Shown: piece after piece, positions 35,026-47,696 of the stretch
How positions within the stretch are numbered: the stretch's first letter is position 1
Layout: each line of letters begins with the position of its first letter
Source: Cliona cf. orientalis
Lineage: Eukaryota; Porifera; Demospongiae; Clionaida; Clionaidae
Reading direction: 5' to 3'
Length of the DNA: 64,000 bases
Assembly: GCA_963930775.1 (NCBI GenBank)
Contig: OZ005689.1
Coordinates: forward strand, 33,031,235-33,095,234
The notes under the pieces: generated by a model
Told to the model about the DNA's origin: nothing
Database searches by the model: none
The model's input: only the letters and a program-made list of their open reading frames with translations
Made by a program: the position numbers and the translations under genes

Positions 35026-36377
35026 GTCATGAACGGCACACACTAACAACATCATCTCTCATTGCAGGTGCCAAGGCATGAGTATTGATGGCAGTAGTCT
35101 CTGTCCTGGCACAAGAATAGGCTTCTACGGTGGCCCTGAAGGTCACGTACTGCTCCATTTTGTCATCGCGTATCGCATGCTGCGTGTATATGTGATGATG
35201 CATTCCATTCCGCGTATCGCATGCTGCGTACATTCAATTCCATGTATCGCATGCCGCGTACGTCACCTGCACCACGCGCTTACACTTAATAATTATGATG
35301 ATGTAATGTCCTATAGTAAACACACACATGCGCGTAAAGTCTTCTGCCACGCTGCCTTCACTGCATTGCACTATATTGTCTGCTGATAGTGTGACGCGAG
35401 ATCAGGTTCGTTACAAGGTTGTGTCTTGAAGGTGATCTCTACTCTCTACAGTCTATATAGATTCGTTTCAATTAAAAGGTAAGGATATTGTAAACATTCA
35501 CAGGCAGCAATAACTATAACCACCATTCTCATTCTAGCTCATATTATGTATGGCAAGATACTTTTTTGTTAGCCAATAATCATTGCTATTGAAGGTATTT
35601 GAAGCAAAATACGCACTCGGTATACCCTCATGGCTAAAGTCCCATTCAGTATGCAAATGTGGATATATATGCAAATTCACAATAGATAAGATAAGACTAA
35701 GAATAATAACAAGATTGAGATATTATTTATAAAGATAACCCCAAGACTATAATAAGAGTTTTAAGAATATTCATGTCAGATAATAATATAGCTAACTAAT
35801 TTTGGCATGGACCAATTTAGATGTTCTTCCCTCTAACATAGCTGTCGATTCTAATTTAGTTAACCAGTATGGTATTCCATATCATCATCAGGTTGTGTAG
35901 ATATTGTATAGTTTTGAAACGAAGGGGGATACTACCAGTCACAATCAACTGACACTGGTTTTGTCTATTACACATGCCTCCAAGAATAATTTAGCTATAA
36001 TATAGGTCCCTGGATGATTTAGCACGTAGTTGCCAAGTGTCCTGGAATCGCCGGGACAGGCCTGGTATTGGTCCTTTGTATATCCGATTGTCTGATTTAG
36101 TAGATTGGGCAAAAGCAATAACACAGTATACTATCTGATTTGTATGTCGATACTTATTAAAATTTATGTAATGTGTCTACGAGTGTGATTGCCAAGAAAA
36201 TGGATGTGACCAGCCAACAGTAGGTATGCTCTGAAAATTTTAGTGTCCTTTGTGCATATTATTATCCTTATTTTCTGCTTCTTCCTGGATCATAAATTAA
36301 TTAGCAACTATTCATGTCAATACAATAGTTAGCATTTACTGTAATTTATTCTTCCAATGCTAGGTAAATGTCAAATA
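35026..36377. other. No gene; short tandem repeat
   Basis: CGCGTATCGCATGCTGCGT and variants occur three times at about 35168-35262. The rest is AT-rich and featureless. Confidence 0.35.
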
Positions 36378-37452
36378 TGGATAAGCTAGTCACGATTCTC
36401 AAAGCTTTGTATGCGAAACCCATACAGGATGCCTTGGATGCGCTTCAGAGGCTTGCTCCAACTCCGGGAGAAAACTCATATGTAATAATTGTACTTAGGG
36501 GACACTTCCTAAAACGTACAAGTGTTGGATCCCACCCTGCCCCCTATAGCGTTAATGCAAGGTTCTCACTAAAATTAGCATCATGCCCCTAACCTCTCCC
36601 ACACTAGCGTCATAATGGCGTTAGCTAATTCTTTTTTTTAATAGTTTAGAATCCCCTTAGCTAAGTGAGAGAAACATGCATGAGAAACTCATGTGTCATA
36701 ATAGTGTTTCCTGATCCATTATGGTGGTGGAGCTAAGGGTGGGGGTGGTATTGCTCCAATGTTAAAAGTGTACACTGAATAAGTTTTGATCACAGCAATC
36801 CAAGAGTATTTTACCGTAGTGTCCCAGGTAAGCCACCCATGGGCACTCAAGCATAACATACTCGTAATTTTGGCCTGGGATATAAATACCATGCATTAAT
36901 TTTGTATGGAGGCTGCTACATTGATGCACAGTGCATGGGCGCTTACCCAAGAGTGGGTGCTTGCCTGGGATACTACAGTATAGTGGTAATGCCGATGAGT
37001 GCTTATTTTATAATACAATATTCCGAATTAGTTGCCAAGTACAAGAAGTCACAGGCAGCATTGAAAGTAGGTGGACCATCTAGCCTAGCAAAGCACTCAT
37101 ACCGAAACTGAAGAATGTATCAACATCCTTTTCGGTGAGTTATGATTATTTTCTTACCCTTTATTATTACTTGCCTATTTCTCTACAGCTGAATTTTGCT
37201 CGCTTTAGACAAAATCTTAAAGAATTTCACAAGAACACAACCAACGTTCAGGTTGTAGGGTTTACAGACCAGGATTCTCGTGATATTTTGAGAAAGGGTG
37301 CAGAAGGGCTTGGATTAAAATGCAATTGTGATTTTCTCTCCCTGGTATGCTCTGGAGGAGAGGTGATGGATTCTCCAATTAATGGTATACCTTGGACTCT
37401 GGGAGAGTACATAAAACTACGTAGAGGGAACCAAAATAGGAATAAGGTTTAG
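36378..37452 (+). CDS. Hypothetical multi-exon gene fragment
   Basis: Open pieces flanked by splice-like signals. From ATG at 36377/36378 they read MDKLVTILKALYAKPIQDAL and ALQRLAPTPGENS. About 37024-37110 reads VAKYKKSQAALKVGGPSSLA. After TTCTCTACAG at 37189 they read LNFARFRQNLKEFHKNTTN, GLGLKCNCDFLSL and WTLGEYIKLRRGNQ to a stop at 37452. I do not recognise the family, and exon joins are unproven. It may be a multicopy element gene. Confidence 0.35.
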
Positions 37453-37631
37453 GGGATCGATATTCCCATTGATGTCGAAGAGGGTGGAATGAAGAGCCAT
37501 GATTGTGTAAGTTATCATAATGTTCACATTAATTCAGACTACATAATACATATTAATGTATAGCGCAAAAATATGGCAAAGTTCTTCATTCTGATGAATT
37601 ATGTGCCAAATTTAAAATTCACTATTTCATG

Positions 37632-40600
37632 TGTTGTGAACTCTGAACTCTGTCATACGCATTACATCATTCATTTTGTATCATGTTCTAGAACATTCCT
37701 AGCTCTCACACGCACGTGTTCTGTCAGTCACTGTTTTGTGTGATAAATTGATTTCTCAAAGTTGATAATAAAAATAGTGTCCAGATACTATATTGGTGAC
37801 CCTGACGATCCTTTGAACAATGGCCACTGGCGAGGCGGACACTCCTGGTACTGCTGCAGCCGTACCTACCGTTGCCGCTGTGAGCATAAAGCTCCCTCCG
37901 TTCTGGCCACAAGACCCCGAGGTGTGGTTCGCACAAGTGGAGGCCCAATTCTCTACCAAAGGAGTAGCGGTACAGAAAACAAAGTTCGACTACGTGATCA
38001 GTTCGTTGAGCCAAGAGTTCGCCTCAGAAGTCTGCGACCTGCTTCTGAAACCCCCCGCTGAAAACCCCTATGACACCTTGAAAGCACAACTCATTAAACG
38101 CACAGCTGCATCTGAGCAGCGTAAACTACAGCAGTTGATTAGCGGTGAGGAGTTAGGAGATCGCAAACCAAACCAGTTGTTACGGAAAATGCAGTAATTG
38201 CTGGGAGAAAAACTAGGGACCAGCACTGATGCAAACTCATTTCTACGAGAACTCTTCCTCCAGCGATTGCCCCCAAATGTCAGGATGGTATTTGCCTCTG
38301 CCGACCCCTCCACGACCCTCGAAAATCTTGCTGATATGGCAGACAAAACCATGGAAGTTTCCACCCAATCCGTTGCTGCCATGTCTACCGCTAGCGTCGA
38401 CAACTCCAAAGTCAAGCAACTACGCGACGAAGTCTCTCGACTCGCTGACCTGGTAGCTTCTCTATCTCGGGCCCACCATTCTCGTCGCCGCACCCTGTCT
38501 AGGACCCGCCCTCCCGCAAACACCCTGCCCCCCAGCCAACCTCCTCAAGATGCCCTCTGCTGGTATCACGCCAAGTTTGGTGCCAACGCCCAAAAGTGTA
38601 GAGAACCTTGCAGCTGGGAACAGGGAAACAGGGAGGCCGGTCGCTAATGGCAACAGGTGTTACCGGCCAAGCACAAAGTCGCCTTTTCTATGTATGTGAT
38701 AATAACACGCACACACGTTTCCTTATTGATACGGGATCCGAGGTTAGCGTCCTCCCTCCCTCCCCTGCCGATTACCGACATCTACCCGACAAACTAACGC
38801 TCATTGCAGTTAATGACACGCCGATCCCAACTTTTGGCAAACGATCGCTCACTCTTGATTTAGGCCTTCATCGATGGATTTTTATTGTCGCTGACATGAA
38901 ACGGAATCAGCTCTCAGACGCCACTACGCAGTTGCGCGTCCAAGGAATCATCACAAACAACCCCTCTCCTAGCCACACGGTACGACCCAAGGACACTAGT
39001 GACCCCTACAACAAACTGCTGTCTGAATTTCCACTCCTTACACAGGTCTGCTCCCCTGACAGCACAATCCTGCATGATGTCACACATCACATCGAAACAA
39101 CAGGTCCACCAGTAACCGCTCGACCACGACGCCTGCCCCCCGAACGCCTAAAGGTGGCAAAACGAGAGTGCTACAATTAGGTATCGTACGTCCCTCCTCA
39201 AGCGCCTGGGCATCAACCCTGCACATGGTGCCCAAGAAAGCCGCTGGAGATTGGCGCCCCTGTGGCGATTATCGTGCGCTGAATCGAAACACAATTCCCG
39301 ATCGATACCCAGTACCACACGTACACGATTTCTCGACTTCTCTGCAAGGTACCACCATATTTTCAAAGCTGGATCTGGTGCGAACGTATCACCAGATACC
39401 TGTCAACCCAGACGATATCCATAAAACCGCTGTCACAACCCCCTTCGGCCTTTTCGAGTTCCTACGAATGCCGTTTGGCCTAAGAAACGCCGCCCAGACA
39501 TTGCAAAGATTTATGGATGAAGTGCTCCGAGGTATCAAATTTGCATACTCGTATATTGATGATGTATTGATTGCTAGTACCACGTCAGAAGAGCACCTCG
39601 AGCACCTACGAGTTGTCTTTGAACGTCTCACTGCTTACGGTATTGTTGTTAACCGATTATGGGCGGGGTTGTACGGGTCAATTGAACTTTGAACTCCGAA
39701 ATATTTAACATGAAAATAAAGCGTCCTATAGACAAGCTTATTGTAGCTAAGTAACAGGCCTTAGCTACCTCTAAAGGCTTTGTTGACAACTACATAAGTT
39801 GCCAGAAGCCTCACGTTCTTCTGTCCCGCCGTACACTATCGAACTAAACGCTGTAGTAGCGTCTAAAAGCTTAAAAGCCTTCTTACCTCGACCATGGCCG
39901 CCGTCTTTAAGTCTGCCGCTCGCGTTCAAGGTTGGCTTCACAAAGCGGCTACTCGTAGGTAGTCGCTATCCACTCGTCTAGCTATGGACCAAGCGCCATG
40001 GCTGTAGCTCTGTTGGTTCAACGATAATAGCCTCGAACTTTCGCCCGGGTCGATCGTAATGGCGATCGAGCGGCTTGGTTAACGGTATCGGTCACACCCA
40101 CTTAATTGCTACCGGCGCGACCTGAAGCCATAACTTAGTAGCGGCGGTCAGCGGCTAACCACAAACCGGACGTAGAGCGTAGTAGCCTAGCGCTATGCAC
40201 GAAAAACGCGAAGAAAACGGCTTTGACGCCATTTGGTGTCAATCGCCTATAACGTACATTACGTATATGACGCCAATTGGCGTCTATCGCCCATAATCAG
40301 TTAATCCAAACTAGTGCATTTTCGGAGCATCGGAGCTGGACTTTCTCGGGCACCACATTGACCGCAACGGGATCACCCCCCTGCAGAGCAAAGTCCAGGC
40401 AGTTACGGATTTCCCACAACCAACCTCTCAACGACAATTACGACGCTTTATCGGGAACGAAGAGGCTGCAGCAGCCTTCATAGCTACAAAGGAAGCATTG
40501 TCTAATGCCACCTCCTCTTCTATCCTAAGTCGGAGGCCCCTACCTGTTTGATGACGGATGCATCCGATATTGCAGTCGGAGCTGTTTTGCAACAGTACGT

Positions 40601-42370
40601 TGATGGCATGTGGCACCCGATTTCTTTCTTTTCGAAAAAGATGAAACCTGCAGAAACACGTTACAGTACGTTTTGACCGTGAGTTGCTCGCCATTTATCT
40701 TGCCATTCGGCACTTTCGGCATTTTCTTGAAGGGTGTGAATTTCATGTGCTGACTGACCACAAGCCTCTCACCTTTGCCTTGCAGGTTCGCCCAGACAGG
40801 CACTCCCCTCGTCAGGCACGACAGTTGGATTTCATTTCTCAGTTCACAGCAACTATCAGACACATTCACGGTTCAGACAACGTGGTTGCAGACGCCCTTT
40901 CACGCATCGAGACGAACGCACTACTCAGCAACCAACCACCAGTTTTGGACTTCGTAGCAATGGCTAAAGCGCAAGCTGCAGACTCACAAATTCGAGCTCT
41001 ACAGTCAGCTCCATCATCCACACTGGTTGTTGAATCTATTCCACTCCCTAACTCTACTGATTTGCTCATCTGTGACGTATCCACAGGATCCCAACGCCCT
41101 CTAGTACCACTACAATGGCGACGAACTGTTTTTGAGTCACTCCATAACCTTTCACATCCTGGTATTCGAGCTACTCAAAAGCTAGTCACATCACACTTTG
41201 TGTGGCCAGGCATCAATGCTGATGTTAGACGATGGACACGATCCTGTATTCAATGCCAGAAAGCAAAAGTCCAACGACACTCCTCTACAGCTCTCTCTCC
41301 ATTTCGTACACCAGATGCACGCTTTGATTTCGTTCACGTCGATCTGGTTGGCCCTCTGCCTACATCTAGGGGGTACACGTACCTCCTGACTTGCATGGAT
41401 CGATACACACGGTGGCCAGAAGTGATGCCACTCACTTCCATCACAGCGGAATCTGTTGCACAGGCTTTCTTACATGGCTGGATTTCAAGATTTGGTGTCC
41501 CTTCAACAATTGTTACAGACCGTGGCCGTCAGTTTGAATCCAACCTCTGGCATCATCTCATGGTATTATTGGGCATCAGAAGAGCACGGACAACTGCCTA
41601 CCACCCACATTCCAATGGGATGGTCGAAAGGTTCCATAGGCAGCTGAAAGCAGCACTAAAAAGTCAGCCGAATCCGGCCTCCTGGGTGGACGCTCTTCCC
41701 CTGGTGCTCCTCGGTATTCGAACAGCAGTAAAAGAGGATCTCTCTGCTACAGTAGCTGAAATTGTGTATGGCACCACACTGCGGCTACCAGGAGAATTTT
41801 TCCAAGTTTCGGAATCCAAGTCTATCATTGACCCTACAGATTATGTGTCTCAGCTAAAAACACACATGCAATGTGTTCGCCCAACCCCACCTCGCACAGT
41901 ACAGAGAAACATTCATGTACCTCAAGCACTGGCTACAGCTACACATGTGTTCGTACGACACGATGCTACACGCAAACCATTGCAGCCACAGTACGATGGA
42001 CCATATCTGGTACTCGACAGAAGTGATAAATTTTTCAAATTAATTGATCGATTGAAACCCGCTTATTTCGATACTCCTCACACCCCCCCACAATCTCAAA
42101 CTCATTCTCACCCAGACGCCACTACTCGAGTTACCCGTTCAGGACGACATGTAAAGTGGCCTGAAACCAGTATAACTTACGTATCTTAGACACTGGGAGG
42201 GGAGTGGTGTTGTGAACTCTGAACTCTGTCATACGCATTACATCATTCATTTTTGTATCATGTTCTAGAACATTCCTAGTTCTCACACGCACATGTTCTG
42301 TCAGTCACTGTTTTGTGTGATAAATTGATTTTCTCAAAGTTGATAATAAAAATAGTGTCTAGATACTATA
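37632..42370 (+). mobile_element. Ty3/Gypsy LTR retrotransposon, broken
   Basis: LTRs of about 161-163 bases at 37632-37792 and 42208-42370 (TGTTGTGAAC...GATACTATA), with CATG on both sides as a 4-base target duplication. A GGTGACCC primer-site-like segment follows the 5' LTR, and a purine tract (GGGAGGGGAGTGG) precedes the 3' LTR. Parts in order: gag (about 37820-38650), aspartic protease with LIDTGSE, reverse transcriptase with YIDDV (about 39170-39650 and on), RNase H (about 40540-40920), and integrase with zinc HHCC, catalytic core and a GPY-like end (about 41100-42189). The LTRs differ at only a few positions, so insertion was fairly recent. It is broken: one nested DNA element plus a few small breaks. 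Confidence 0.92.
39653..40300. mobile_element. TTAA-flanked nonautonomous DNA element nested in Ty3 element
   Basis: 648 bases with TIRs (CCGATTATGGGCG left, CGCCCATAATCAG right) and TTAA at 39649-39652 and 40301-40304. TTAA targets are used by piggyBac and Kolobok families. The interior (GGCTAACC, TTGGCGTC/GACGCCAATTGG hairpin) has no transposase. It must be younger than the retroelement. Confidence 0.85.
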
Positions 42371-42562
42371 CATGCATAATACTGGACTTGCACGCATGTC
42401 ATGACATTATATTATTATTATTATAATACTATCACTCACTGGATAAAATGCAGGGACTTGCTAATTAGAGGAAGCGTTACTGTGAGAGTACTGCAATAGA
42501 TGCTCATTCAAGTATGTTGTTAATGATATGTAAAGTACTGACAATAATAATTACCTATAATA

Positions 42563-42982
42563 TGTGACCGGATTTGAGAAAAGGGGGCACTTCGCGCATT
42601 TCCCAAATTTTGGTTTTAAAACGCTTATATCTCTGGAACCATAGCAGCTATGAACTTCAAACCTGGTATGAATATTCTTTCATCATCCTACTACACTCGC
42701 TGCAAATCGCGAGCCACGCCCACTTCCGGTATGGGCGGGGCGAGCGGCCGCGTCGATCGCGTTCGAAAATCGCCGTTTTATGCCGCTCTTTGGCGGCTCA
42801 CCGCTCGTGACAGGAGGCTTGCTTAGGGTTCTAACGTTGGATCTGTGAAGTAGAAGGTCCAAACTGCTAACAAACCAAGTCTGAAGCCCAAGGCTCTCAC
42901 TGCCTTGAAATGGTGGTAAGTTGAAAAGTGACAAAAAATCGCGTTTTGCGCGAAGTGCCCCCTTTTCTCAAATCCGGTCACA
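42563..42982. mobile_element. TGTGACC-ended MITE, second family
   Basis: TGTGACCGGATTTGAGAAAA and its inverse with TA at both flanks. The next bases (GGGGGCACTTCGCGC) extend the TIR to about 37 bases. The outer 15 bases equal those of the 657-bp family but the interior differs. Confidence 0.85.
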
Positions 42983-44249
42983 TATTGCTGCAACAGAGAA
43001 ATCTCGAACTTCGGAGACAAGTACACCATCTCCCGTCATCTTGAGCTCGGATTCTGAGTCTGGAATGTTGGAGATATGCATAAGAGATGTTACAAGTAGG
43101 TTTGTAGTAGCTATTGTATAATGTCATGCATGTTCATTGAATAAATTTTTGTACAGTCTACAGTGAAGTATAGCCCAGTCATATGTGAGAAATTGTGCAC
43201 ACAAGTGATTGCTGTACGACGACTGGGGGTACGGAGGGCAGTCAACATGGACTACAGTTCAAATGATTAGTACATTATCGATGAGGGGAACAAGCATTTC
43301 TACCAGAAATGGAGAATTTCTTCATCATATAGATAAGTAACCTACCATGATATCAATTGTATCATTGGTTGTTTGATATATTATTATGCATACAGGTACA
43401 TCCAAATATTTATCAGCAAAAGTACCTGATGGTATGTCCAACTTAGATAATGTTGAGTATTGTATGAAAGGTATGTATGATAATGAAAATATATTATACC
43501 AAATGCAGGCTTTCGTACGGGGGGATCAGGGGACAAGAGATGAGGCTGCACGCTAGTTTTATTGTCAACTAGGTCTGAATGTAGTGGAGTTGTGAGGTAG
43601 ATATTAATTTTCAAAGGGGGAATGGCCCCAAACCTCCTAGGCATGGTGAAGTTTATCCGCATTAGATTGGCTCATGCTCATCCCCCCTCCCAGCGAAAAG
43701 AAAGCCTATAACTCACATAATGCAGGTTGTTCCCTAGTTGTCACGATGGTTGGGTTTATCAGTATGATTATTTTTGCACCCCTCAGCGTAGGGATGTATA
43801 GTTGATGCGATTATCTGTACTTTTTGATCCTGCCATCCCTACTTCATTCTTCAATTTTATTCAATTGTTTTTATACTTGTTTCTGTTCTTTTTTTTATCG
43901 CACTTAGTGTAATTTATCAATGCTATCTTACATGGTTTGCTCACAACTTCTGATTAAGTGTAAGATGGGAGGTGTGCAAAACTCTTTGCCACGCCCCTCA
44001 TTCAAACTTGCATTCCGATAATATTATTGTGACGATGAACAGGATGACAAAGAAGGCTTTAGGCGGCCCAAGTAGTGATGATACTTTTCCGCTTAGGGAG
44101 AAAACCAAGTTCTGTTTTACTGTTGGCAGCAGCTAGCAACCCGGCATATTTTTATGATCTTCGTATGATGATGGTACATAGCTATGTATGTCACCAGATC
44201 ATCTGTGATCGATCTAGCATAGCACTAGCACTGCAAGTGCTAGCGAGTA
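42983..44249. other. Gene-poor; possible degraded exons near 42985-43335
   Basis: On the plus strand, ATEKSRTSETSTPS and PVILSSDSESGMLE precede an AG/GTTTGT donor-like site. After a pyrimidine tract, YSPVICEKLCTQVIAVRRLG runs on to one stop and then IIDEGNKHFYQKWR. VILSSDSE resembles a SUMO-interacting motif. Phases do not fit cleanly, so I do not call a gene. Confidence 0.3.
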
Positions 44250-44436
44250 CTGTAGATCTGGAAATTTACGTATAAAGAAACTATCGTATGATAAATATTT
44301 GTGTAAAAAAATTTTCGTAGGAACGACCCCTTACCGTATTAGTGTTAATAGTGCATGCTAATTTTCGTAAGATTAATTTTCGTAGCTGCCATCGACTATG
44401 AAAATATTTTTACAACGAAAATTTCCAGATTTACGG
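44250..44436. mobile_element. Small TA-flanked MITE
   Basis: CTGTAGATCTGGAAATTTACG at the left and AAATTTCCAGATTTACGG at the right, with TA on both sides. Interior ATTTTCGTA words recur. About 187 bases. Confidence 0.7.
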
Positions 44437-44559
44437 TAGCTCACCTTTGCCTAGCGCCTTACCGTTCCTAGAGCCTTGAACCTTCATATCCATGATGGGT
44501 ACACGGTCCAGCGCGCCGTTGCATGCGCTAGCTCGATCGTGCATCTGAACTAGGCGCCT

Positions 44560-44848
44560 AGGGCCAGGCGCTGTCACATGACTTCACCTGGCAACATATT
44601 CCGAGCATGCGCATTATATCATAAAATGGCGTATCAGACACACCCATTCGATAATGCGCCGTACACACCCACTATTACGTAACTGTCGAGATAACACCAA
44701 ACTAGCGTGCCACTGCACTGCGCACTACAAAAGATTCTGATTTTCACACTTAGAAATTTCACAAAATTATCTACTTTGAGATATTTGGGTATTTGTAATA
44801 TATTACATATAATATGTGATATCCGGGCCATCCCTACTTATAGTCTAC
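44560..44848 (+). repeat. Dispersed repeat family C, copy 2
   Basis: Compact copy of the 29770-30308 repeat, from GTCACATGACTTCACCTGGC to ATATCCGGGCCATCCCTAC. Confidence 0.6.
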
Positions 44849-45070
44849 CGACTCTATGATAATATCGATCATGCATGTTTGTCTAGCATACAGTATTTGT
44901 TGCGGACGATCCGTAACGGTAGCTCTTTTCTACACTAAATTCATCTGTATGGTCATGCCTAAGCATCATATGACAGGCAGCAAGTGAAGAGTTCTCCGTT
45001 CCACAGTCACTTCTTATAATTGTAGGTACTCCTATAGGAATTCAAATATTCAATTCGTGGTAACATAATA

Positions 45071-45738
45071 TGTGACCGTATCTGGGAAAACCCGGCATAT
45101 AGCGAATTTTATGATTTTTTAGTTAGCTACATATTTGATAAGCTATACCATAGGGCTAACCCGCGTTCAAGTTTCAGAGCGACACTGCGCTTCGTTGCGG
45201 AGATACAGCGCTTTGTTTGCGATCGCGCCACACCCCCAATAATCGTGAAATTACGGTCTAAAGGCGTTGCTATGCACGCGTATGGCGTTTCCGCATACTA
45301 CGCGTGACCCGGAAATCAATTAAATGGACCTGGGCGGAGCCGTTCGAAATGAACGTAAAGATCGAGCAAGAGTTGAATTTCATTGTTGACAACAACAGAC
45401 GATTGTTCTTAGATGCCCAAGAAGCTAAAAAGGTGAGCGAACGTACAGTAGTTTGATGAATCTAGCTATATCTAGGTAGAGAATTCTAATTAGCGCCCAT
45501 AGCAACGGGCTCCGTGTACGGCTGCCGTACAGACTAGGTAGGGCAAAATGAAGGCTTATTTCGCCGTGGTAACTTACATTTACCCTCCGTAGGTGGTGGC
45601 AAAGGTTAGTAGAAAGGTTCTTTGATATGAATATGACAAAAACTCGACTTTGACATTTTTTACCTGAGGTACTAAAAGCGCGCATTGCACTGCTTGCGTG
45701 TTCTCGCGATATGCCGGGTTTTCCCAGATCCGGTCATA
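45071..45738 (+). mobile_element. TGTGACC MITE, full-length diverged copy
   Basis: TGTGACCGTATCTGGGAAAA to the inverted CCCAGATCCGGTCATA, flanked by TA. It keeps the conserved ATGAACG...AAAAAG/GTGAGC block at about 45347-45437. Confidence 0.85.
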
Positions 45739-45814
45739 TATTATTTGCTGTTAGTATAATAAATTAAATATTTTAGATCCTATATCATAGTTATAACAAA
45801 TCCTGTGATCTGAT

Positions 45815-46531
45815 TGGTCAGGAGCAGGTATCTATTTCCCATATCAAATTGTAGAAACCTCATATTCAAACACCTGTATAAATTCATAAAAGAATCTCAT
45901 TGTTGCCTAATATTATAATTATTATGGTTAGGAGTGTTGCTAGGCAGCAGTTCGAGCTTTTAGGCATTACTGCTAGTATCAAAAATTGTTAGATACTGTT
46001 TATAGTCGGTTTCTACATGATTTAGAAGACCTCTTGTAGCGTGCCACAATGGCTCCATGCGACGTACTGGAATGGCCATAGGGAGGCGTGCGCAACAATG
46101 GTTCATTCATGGTAATACGCATACGTCCCAGCCCCACCCACCTATACCACGTATATGGTATATGCGGTATAGGTGGGTGGGGCTGGGGGTTTGGGGATGG
46201 GTTGCCAATGGTTAGCAGGGTTAGTCTTTAGGGTTTGTCTATAATAGGGGGGAAATAATGATTTGCAGCAGCGACAACAGTGGTGGTGTAGTGGTTGGGG
46301 CTCTTGTGTATGTAGCGGGTTCAAATCGTGCTTTATGCTTTATGCTTTGATTTTTTTCTTTTCACTTGTCGAAAATTAAGTTCTTGCGGGCCATTCCAGC
46401 AAGGAGCCAGTATAGCATGCTGCATCTCTGAGTCAGGGCTCTGTAGAGAACCCTAGCTTGCTTCACTCGGGACTCTACATTGAGCCCTTTGATCTTCTAA
46501 ATCACATAGAAATCTCCTAAACAGTGTCTAA
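45815..46531. repeat. Foldback repeat family D, copy 2, with SINE module
   Basis: TGTGATCTGATTGGTCAGG and the GATACTGTTTATAG...TTTCTACATGATTTAGAAG block pair with CTTCTAAATCACATAGAA..CCTAAACAGTGT near 46497. A second inner pair (TACTGGAATGGCC / GGCCATTCCAGC) is present. 46127-46187 is a palindrome of CCCAGCCCCACCCACCTATA. Confidence 0.6.
46265..46395 (+). repeat. tRNA-related SINE module, copy 2
   Basis: Head GCAGCAGCGA, A box-like TGGTGTAGTGGTTGG, B box-like GGTTCAAATCG, T-rich tail and CACTTGTCGAAAATTAAGTT, as in 10318-10455. Confidence 0.6.
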
Positions 46532-46763
46532 CTACTATCAGACATGCGGTTACTTAATACCTTTGCATGACAGAAGTTATATTAGATAGTATAAAAGTAC
46601 AACTGTTTGATTATTTGTAGGTCCCACTTTGAGCCACAAGATCCTCATCGAGTACCTATAATGAATATGGTCATCAGTCACTTTAACAGTATCAAAAGCC
46701 AACTTATTTGTGCATGCATGCATGGACAGAAAAAAGTCATGTAATAATATAGCATATATAATA

Positions 46764-47640
46764 TGTGACCAGATTTGGGAAAACCCTCCGTATGGGATCC
46801 GCGCACGATTCGCGCAATGTGCGTTTTTAGTAGCTCAGGTCGAAATTTTGTCGAAGTCCAGATTTTGTCATAATATACTTCTTGAACAACCCTTCTAACT
46901 GTTGCCGTCTTCTACGGAGGCTGGTCGTGCTATATGAAGACGAAATAAGCCTTCATTTTGACCCACCTAGTCGGCACAGCCACCGTACACGGAGCCCGTT
47001 GCTATGGGCGCTAATTAGAATTCTCTACCTATATGCAGCTAGATTCATCGATCTACTGTACGTTTGCTCACCTTTTTAGCTTCTTGGGTATCTAAGAACA
47101 ATCGGCTGTTGTCAACAACGAAATTCAACTCTTGCTCGATCTTTACATTCATTTCGAACGGCTCCACCCAGGTCCATTTAATTGATTTCCGGGTCACGCG
47201 TAGTATGCGGAAACGCCATACGCGTGCATAGCAACGCCTTTAGACCGTAATTTCTCCATTATTGGGGGTGTGGCGCGATCACAAACAAAGCACTGTATCT
47301 CCACAACGAAGCGCGCGATCGGCCTAAGACTTGAACGCAGGAGTTGAATTTCGTCGATGAATCTAGCTGTATCTAGGTAGAGAATTCTAATTACCGCCCA
47401 TAGCAACGGGCTCCGTGTACGGTGGCTGTGCCGACTAGGTGGGTCCAAGTGAAGGCTTATTTCGTCTTCATATAGCACGACTAGCCTCCGTAGAAGACGG
47501 CAACAGTTAGAAGAAGGGTTGTTCGACATGTATATGACAAAATCTGGACTTTGACAAATTTGGACCTGAGCTACTAAAAACGCGCATTGTGCGAATCGTG
47601 CGCGGATCCCATACGGAGGGTTTTCCCAAATCCGGTCACA
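46764..47640. mobile_element. TGTGACC MITE rearranged as inverted dimer
   Basis: The left 0.58 kb is a reverse-oriented copy. At about 47341 (GAACGCAG/GAGTTGAATT) it switches to the forward-oriented right part of another copy. Both termini are therefore the family's right end (GGATCCSATACGGAGGG type), giving ~300-base terminal inverted repeats. TA flanks both ends. Confidence 0.85.
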
Positions 47641-47696
47641 TATTATTATAACGTGATTGTCCTGGGGGTACTTACTTTACAATAGAACCGAACATA

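Noticed and set aside
40684-42189. A separate host integrase-like gene
   Set aside because: It is the 3' part of the Ty3/Gypsy element, bounded by the purine tract and 3' LTR.
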